NCBI GenBank assembly: GCA_963746955.1
Contig: CAVVDR010000004.1
Coordinates: 248,001 to 312,000 of the forward strand
DNA length: 64,000 nt
Source: DASQBT01 sp963746955
Lineage (GTDB): Bacteria > Pseudomonadota > Gammaproteobacteria > Burkholderiales > Thiobacillaceae
Direction: 5' to 3'
Positions 59,421 to 64,000 of the stretch are shown here, one piece after another (within the stretch, counting starts at the first letter, position 1; the number at the start of each line of letters is the position of its first letter). The notes under the pieces are model-generated. The model did not search any database. It saw only the letters and a program-made list of their open reading frames with translations, and was not told the origin of the DNA. The position numbers and the translations under genes are program-made.

Positions 59421-59603
59421 CTTCTTCTTCCAGATTTCGGCCATACTGAGAATTACCTGACAATAAATCGGACAAGGCGTTCGAAAATTGAACGTCGTCG
59501 ACCCACAACCTTAGGTGCTATTTTATCCACAGTCGTCTTGCATACATTTATACGTTGACCAGCGCGCCAAAATAATCTTATATATAGTACGTTACCGGGG
59601 GTA

Positions 59604-61613
59604 GTGGAGATTTTACTCAAAATAAAGAACCTAAGTTCTACTCAGGTCACGCCCGGCCTGCTGGCCGAACTGGTGCAGGCTTGCACCCGGAACGAATCCG
59701 GGCTCGGCGACTTTGCGCCTTTTTTTCTCCATGAGCCTTTCCTGGCGTTGCGCCTGCTGACCTCGTCGCCGCTGCCCGCCCCCACGCCGCGCGATCCGGA
59801 ACTGATTCGCCCCGCGCTGGCCTGTTACTCGGTAAGCCAGATTCGTGCGTTTGCGTTATCACTGCTTCCGGCAGCTCCGGAATTGCTGCCCGCGCTCCAG
59901 GAATGCTGGCCGCGCAGTATCAGAGTTGCCCTGCTCGCCCAGGAAATTGCGGAACGAACCCGGGTCTGTCCGGTGGAGTGGGCTTGGCTGGCAGGCCTGT
60001 TTCACAATCTGGGGGACTGGTTGCGCATCCAGGGCTTTGCAGAAGACTCATCCGACTCGCTTCAGGAGAAGATGGATGCCTATGGATTTATTGCCGATGC
60101 GGTGCGCTACTGTGCTGTGCCGCTGGTTCGGGTCAAGAATTCCCATGCGCTGGTGAAAGTGGTTCATGCCGCCCATGCTCTGGCCAGGCGGGAACAGGGG
60201 ACCGACACAGGCGAGGCGCGTGCGGCTCTGGCCAACCTGGGAGTGGACAAGGCAGCAGCCGGCGCCATGGTTCAGCGCGCTTCGACCCAGTTGGATCTGC
60301 TCTCAGCCCGCTATGGCATGGGGAACCCGGATGAGGTTGGCGGAATCGCGCGTGCTTCGGGGTCGATGGCGCAGCTTATCCGGGCGTACAGCCGGTTTGC
60401 CACCGCTGGGGTATTCCAGGAGCTACTGCCGGCCCCAGTTTCTCTGGAAACGCTTGGCAAAAGCCTGAGCGAACTCTTGCCGCTGCTCTTTGGCGCATCC
60501 AGGACAGTACTGTTCATCGTGGATCGCAACCCAGACGCGTTGCGACTGGCGAAAGATATCAGCCTGCCGCCTGGACTGCAGGAACTGAGCTTCAACCTGG
60601 ATGACCCTCTCGGCTGTCTGTCCCTGGCAGCCCAGGGCAGAGCGGTACGCTGGACCCGGGAGGACGCCGACCGGCATACCGTACTGGATGGGCAGCTTGC
60701 CCGTCTGCTGGAGGCGTATAGCCTGTTATACCAACCTCTGGGTTCGCCTGGAGGGATTGAGGCCGTTCTGGTCATGGCAAATCCTGCTGAGCGACTGGAG
60801 GACGAATTACCTTGGCAGAAACTCATCGCGAGGATAGGAGCAGGGCTGAATCTCGCGGAGCAGCCTGCCGTCGCGCCTTCGCCGGCGGTATCGGCGTCAG
60901 ATGTAATTCCGCGCGACCAGGTGCGCAGGGCGGTCCACGAGGTGGCCAATCCCCTCACCATCATGCGCAACTACGTCAAGCTGCTGTCGGGCAAGCTGGA
61001 GTCGGACGTTTCGTCCCAGCGCGACCTCAAGATCATCAACGACGAAATTGAACGCGTGGCCCGCATCCTGCGCGAACTGGCCAAAGGACCGATCGAGGAG
61101 GATTTGCTTGTCCCGGTGGAAGAGACCAGCAATATCGCAATCAATCCGGTGATCTCAGAACTGGTTCGCGTGTCTCTGGGCACGCTGTTTGTGCCCAACC
61201 GAATCAGCGTGCAGATTGATCTGGATCCGGACATTCCGCAGCTTCCAACTCATCGGGACAAACTCAAGCAGGTGCTGCTTAATCTCGCCAAGAATGCGGT
61301 GGAGGCCATGCCGCGCGGTGGGCGTTTGATATTTACCACCCGTATGCGGGCGGACATGAGTCCGCCACGGCTCGAAATTGCCGTGCGTGATAATGGGCCC
61401 GGCTTGCCGGATGCGGTATTGGAGCGGCTGTACGAACCGGTGGACAGTGGCAAGGGCGGAGACCATGCCGGTCTGGGTCTGTCCATCAGCCGTAATCTGG
61501 TGAAGAGTTTGGGTGGGGAAATCGAATGCGACACCGGGCAGAACGGGACCGAATTTCGCATCCTGTTGCCGGTCAACCAATCTGCCTGGGCGAGCTTGAG
61601 AATGGCCGGTTAA
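59604..61613 (+). CDS. HDOD domain sensor histidine kinase
   Basis: A 669-residue cytoplasmic signalling protein. An HDOD domain occupies about 15-240 (LAGLFHNLGDWLRIQGFAED), a GAF-like middle region about 270-420, and a histidine kinase core follows: H-box VHEVANPLTIMRNYVKLLSG near 449-468, N-box VLLNLAKNAVEAMPRGG, G1 VRDNGPGLPD and G2 HAGLGLSISRNLVKSLGG. No transmembrane segment is seen. It starts at GTG 59604 after GGGGG. It lies 28 bp before a REC-PAS-GGDEF-EAL gene, its probable partner. Confidence 0.9.
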   Translation: MEILLKIKNLSSTQVTPGLLAELVQACTRNESGLGDFAPFFLHEPFLALRLLTSSPLPAPTPRDPELIRPALACYSVSQIRAFALSLLPAAPELLPALQECWPRSIRVALLAQEIAERTRVCPVEWAWLAGLFHNLGDWLRIQGFAEDSSDSLQEKMDAYGFIADAVRYCAVPLVRVKNSHALVKVVHAAHALARREQGTDTGEARAALANLGVDKAAAGAMVQRASTQLDLLSARYGMGNPDEVGGIARASGSMAQLIRAYSRFATAGVFQELLPAPVSLETLGKSLSELLPLLFGASRTVLFIVDRNPDALRLAKDISLPPGLQELSFNLDDPLGCLSLAAQGRAVRWTREDADRHTVLDGQLARLLEAYSLLYQPLGSPGGIEAVLVMANPAERLEDELPWQKLIARIGAGLNLAEQPAVAPSPAVSASDVIPRDQVRRAVHEVANPLTIMRNYVKLLSGKLESDVSSQRDLKIINDEIERVARILRELAKGPIEEDLLVPVEETSNIAINPVISELVRVSLGTLFVPNRISVQIDLDPDIPQLPTHRDKLKQVLLNLAKNAVEAMPRGGRLIFTTRMRADMSPPRLEIAVRDNGPGLPDAVLERLYEPVDSGKGGDHAGLGLSISRNLVKSLGGEIECDTGQNGTEFRILLPVNQSAWASLRMAG

Positions 61614-61641
61614 GAACCATTACAACGAGGGACGCGAGGAC

Positions 61642-63858
61642 ATGAAGACTGAAATCGACCAAGACGGGAGCAAGACTCAGGACCTCGGGCGGTTGGGACA
61701 AGCCCCCCGTATTCTGATTGTGGATGACGAGCCGCTGGTCCTTGAAGGGCTTTCAGGATTGCTGAAGCTGAAGGGCTATGAGATTACCACTGCGCTGGGA
61801 GGGCGTGACGCGCTGAGCGCTATTTTCCGCCAGCAGTTTGACCTGATCCTGCTGGACCTGTGCATGCCCGATCTGGGCGGCGCAGAAGTTCTCAGGTTTC
61901 TTGCCGACCGCGGTGTGGAAACGCCGGTGATCGTGGTGTCCGGCGACGCCTCGATCGAGAGCGCCATCCGTGCGCTCAGAGGCGGGGCGACGGATTTCAT
62001 TCGCAAGCCCTATGAGCCGGAAGAGTTGTTGCGACGCATCGGCAACACGCTGGACAAACGGCGGCTGGAGAGGGAGAACAGCCTTATCCTGCAACGCTTG
62101 CAGCAGTCGGAAAAATGGCACCGTTTTCTGGTGAACAGCTCGCCGGATTTCATTTATACCCTGGACCAGGATGGCCGTTTCACCTTCATCAATGAACGGG
62201 TGGAGAATCTGCTGGGCTATGGCAAGGAAGAACTGATCGGTCTGCATTACACGTGCATGATTCATGACGAAGACATTGCGCGGGCGGAACACGTCTTCAA
62301 TGATCGGCGCACTTCCGAGCGCAGCACCCGGAATGTAGAGTTGCGGCTCAAATTCAACCCCGGCCGCCGCCGCCCGCGCGTCATGAACGTACGTTATCGC
62401 ACGGTGGAACTCAATGCCACCGGGATGTACGAGCCGACCGCTAACAAGTTCGAGACCCGATTCATGGGCACCTACGGGGTGGCCAAAGACATCTCGGACC
62501 GCAAGCAGGCAGAAGAGACCGTTTATTACCAGGCCTATCATGATCTGCTGACCGGCCTGCCTAACCGGGCCCTGTTCCGCGACCATCTGGGTCTGGCACT
62601 GGCCCAGTCCAAGCGCAACCATCAGACCATGGCCATCCTCATTCTCGATCTGGATCATTTCAAGGTCATCAACGATACCCTCGGTCATGGTTATGGCGAT
62701 GAACTGCTGATTTACATGTCCAGCCGCCTGCGGGGCTGCCTGCGGGAGGGAGATACTCTGGCGAGGCTTGGTGGAGACGAGTTCGGTCTGCTGCTGCCCG
62801 GGGTGCTGACCCGGGATGATGTAGAGCAAATCGGCCGCAAGATCATCACTGCCTTGAACAAGCCATTGCAGATCAAGGGTCATGAAATCTACGTGTCGGT
62901 CAGTATCGGCGCCTGTACGGCGCCGAGCGATGGTGACATGGTGGATATGCTGATCCGTCAGGCCGAAATTGCCATGTATCAGGCCAAGACCCAGGGACGG
63001 GCCCGCCTGGAATTCTGGGAGCCCGGAATGCAGGCGCCGTATTCGACCCGCTTGCAGGTGGAGGCAGACCTGCGTCGCGCCCTGGCGCGCAATGAGTTCG
63101 TGCTCTTCTACCAGCCAATCGTGGATATCGCCACCGGAGCCATCCGCGGCTTTGAAGCTCTGCTGCGCTGGTTGCATCCCGAGCGCGGCCTGCTTTCTCC
63201 GGCCGAATTCATTCCGATTGCGGAAGAAACGGGCGTGATCGTTCCAATAGGTGAGTGGGTGCTGCGGGCGGCCGCCGCCCAGATTGCGGAATGGACAGAG
63301 GCAAAACTGTCCGTGGTCCGCATGTCGGTCAACATTTCTGCACGCCAGTTGGAGAATCCCGATTTCGTCGACAGCGTCATGCGCTCCATGCAGATCCACG
63401 CGGTCGAGAGTGAGCTCATGGAACTGGAAATCACCGAGAGTCTGCTGATGCGGGATCTGGAAGGCAATGCGCTCAAGCTCGGCCGGCTGGCGTCCAGCGG
63501 CGTGAAAATCGCCGTGGATGATTTCGGCACTGGCTACAGTTCGTTCAAGTACCTGAGCAAGTTTCCCATTCACACCCTGAAGATCGACCAGTCCTTCATC
63601 AAGGAGTTGATTCCCAATGAGCATTCGCCCATCGTCAACGCCATCGTTGGCATGGGCAAGGGGCTAAACCTGAATGTGGTGGCCGAGGGCGTGGAGACCG
63701 AAGATCAACTGGACATCCTGCGCAGCCTGGACTGCAGCGAGATGCAGGGCTTTCTGTTCAGCGCGCCGGTTTCATGCTGGGACGCCACGCGCATGCTCGA
63801 GGACATGGGCGCTCAATTGCCTGAGCGCAATGGCAAGGCGGCGAGGTTATCGAACTGA
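61642..63858 (+). CDS. Response regulator with PAS, GGDEF and EAL domains
   Basis: A 738-residue c-di-GMP-related output protein. The receiver domain (about 22-140) has DD at 28-29, phospho-acceptor Asp72 in LILLDLCMPD and Lys in IRKPYEPEEL. PAS covers about 155-290 (FLVNSSPDFIYTLDQDGRFT). The GGDEF domain has an intact RLGGDEFGLLLPG and an I-site RxxD (REGD) five residues before it; the EAL domain has FEALLRWLHPERGLLSP and DDFGTGYSSFKYLS. Both catalytic signatures look complete, so synthesis and breakdown of c-di-GMP are each possible. ATG 61642 follows ACGAGGGACGCGAGGAC. The HDOD kinase upstream probably phosphorylates Asp72. Confidence 0.94.
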   Translation: MKTEIDQDGSKTQDLGRLGQAPRILIVDDEPLVLEGLSGLLKLKGYEITTALGGRDALSAIFRQQFDLILLDLCMPDLGGAEVLRFLADRGVETPVIVVSGDASIESAIRALRGGATDFIRKPYEPEELLRRIGNTLDKRRLERENSLILQRLQQSEKWHRFLVNSSPDFIYTLDQDGRFTFINERVENLLGYGKEELIGLHYTCMIHDEDIARAEHVFNDRRTSERSTRNVELRLKFNPGRRRPRVMNVRYRTVELNATGMYEPTANKFETRFMGTYGVAKDISDRKQAEETVYYQAYHDLLTGLPNRALFRDHLGLALAQSKRNHQTMAILILDLDHFKVINDTLGHGYGDELLIYMSSRLRGCLREGDTLARLGGDEFGLLLPGVLTRDDVEQIGRKIITALNKPLQIKGHEIYVSVSIGACTAPSDGDMVDMLIRQAEIAMYQAKTQGRARLEFWEPGMQAPYSTRLQVEADLRRALARNEFVLFYQPIVDIATGAIRGFEALLRWLHPERGLLSPAEFIPIAEETGVIVPIGEWVLRAAAAQIAEWTEAKLSVVRMSVNISARQLENPDFVDSVMRSMQIHAVESELMELEITESLLMRDLEGNALKLGRLASSGVKIAVDDFGTGYSSFKYLSKFPIHTLKIDQSFIKELIPNEHSPIVNAIVGMGKGLNLNVVAEGVETEDQLDILRSLDCSEMQGFLFSAPVSCWDATRMLEDMGAQLPERNGKAARLSN

Positions 63859-63923
63859 AGATTCACCGCCATGGAGGGCGGCGGGTAAAATCTCTGGCTG
63901 ATGATTTCGCCCGTTGAAGCACC

Positions 63924-64000
63924 ATGGCCCTCCTGGAAATTCGTAGCCTAACCCGCCGCTTTGGTACGTTTGAAGCGGTCAGGGATTTGAGTTTCAGCGT
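63924..64000 (+). CDS. ABC transporter ATP-binding protein (N-terminal fragment at window edge)
   Basis: ATG 63924 opens a frame reading MALLEIRSLTRRFGTFEAVR then DLSFSV to the window end. This is the standard N-terminus of ABC ATPases (A-loop aromatic Phe in RRFG, then the strand before Walker A). Only 25 codons are visible, so the transported substrate is unknown; gliding- or drug-export-type ATPases often start this way. Confidence 0.75.
   Translation, partial: MALLEIRSLTRRFGTFEAVRDLSFS

Noticed and set aside
61753..63624. Minus-strand open frame of about 623 codons
   Set aside because: Antisense to the REC-PAS-GGDEF-EAL gene, whose motifs are complete; low-complexity composition and no recognisable domain.
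1..64000. Prophage, integron, IS element, CRISPR array, tRNA or rRNA
   Set aside because: No transposase, integrase, Cas gene, regularly spaced repeats or tRNA/rRNA signature was recognised by reading the sequence; a covariance-model scan would be needed for small RNAs.

Overview
This 64 kb window is a chromosomal segment of a GC-rich betaproteobacterium with a respiratory, metal- and sulfur-oriented lifestyle. Gene content (trxA-rho, fdxA, argJ-DUF815, glcDEF, a DUF2844/DUF3443 pair, a complete gspC-N operon) fits Nitrosomonadales or Rhodocyclales relatives, but the sequence alone does not fix the genus. No tRNA, rRNA, CRISPR array, insertion sequence or prophage was recognised.

Layout. 1-5.9 kb: partial rho and trxA (minus), a phosphoribosyltransferase, the three-gene AmmeMemoRadiSam set (minus), a small host-attachment-like protein and 7Fe ferredoxin fdxA. 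5.9-18.7 kb: a tightly overlapping addB-mnmC-addA unit, a DUF938 methyltransferase, small conserved proteins, argJ, a DUF815 ATPase and a Crp/Fnr regulator. 18.8-20.8 kb: flavocytochrome c sulfide dehydrogenase (fccA, fccB). 20.9-32.5 kb: an extracellular electron transfer (EET) locus with a PAS-LuxR regulator, two OmcA/MtrC-type decaheme lipoproteins, a PPIase lipoprotein, an MtrA-type cytochrome and an MtrB-type porin. 32.8-43.4 kb: type II secretion genes gspC to gspN. 43.5-48.7 kb: DUF2844, a broken DUF3443 lipoprotein gene, a Pro/Met-rich exported protein, an octaheme hydroxylamine-oxidoreductase-like cytochrome and a TPR protein. 48.9-64 kb: Nudix/ThiE-like fusion, phoU, yggX, glcDEF, transporters, a truncated tartronate-semialdehyde-reductase remnant, pbpG, an HDOD histidine kinase, a REC-PAS-GGDEF-EAL protein and the start of an ABC ATPase.

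The standout is the EET locus. Both the MtrA-like cytochrome (13 CXXCH motifs instead of 10) and the MtrB-like porin (normally heme-free) carry the same N-terminal three-heme c7-type module, about 85% identical between them over 89 residues. In the porin it is joined to the barrel by a long Ala/Pro/Lys-rich linker, which suggests a covalently tethered periplasmic electron-delivery arm. The two OmcA/MtrC-type proteins would be the surface terminals, and the T2SS next door is a plausible exporter for them. The window encodes about 46 c-type hemes in total (36 in the EET locus, 8 in the octaheme protein, 2 in FccA). No inner-membrane quinol-oxidising CymA/MtoC-type cytochrome is present, so that step must be encoded elsewhere.

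Regulation. The octaheme gene has a perfect FNR-type box (TTGAT-N4-ATCAA) correctly placed before a -10 element, and a terminator/antiterminator-like leader. The Crp/Fnr-family protein in the window keeps the E-x-x-S-R recognition helix that reads such boxes but lacks FNR iron-sulfur cysteines. Several genes look damaged: gspK (leader out of frame), DUF3443 (two frameshifts and permuted segment order) and the GarR-like remnant (NAD-binding domain deleted).
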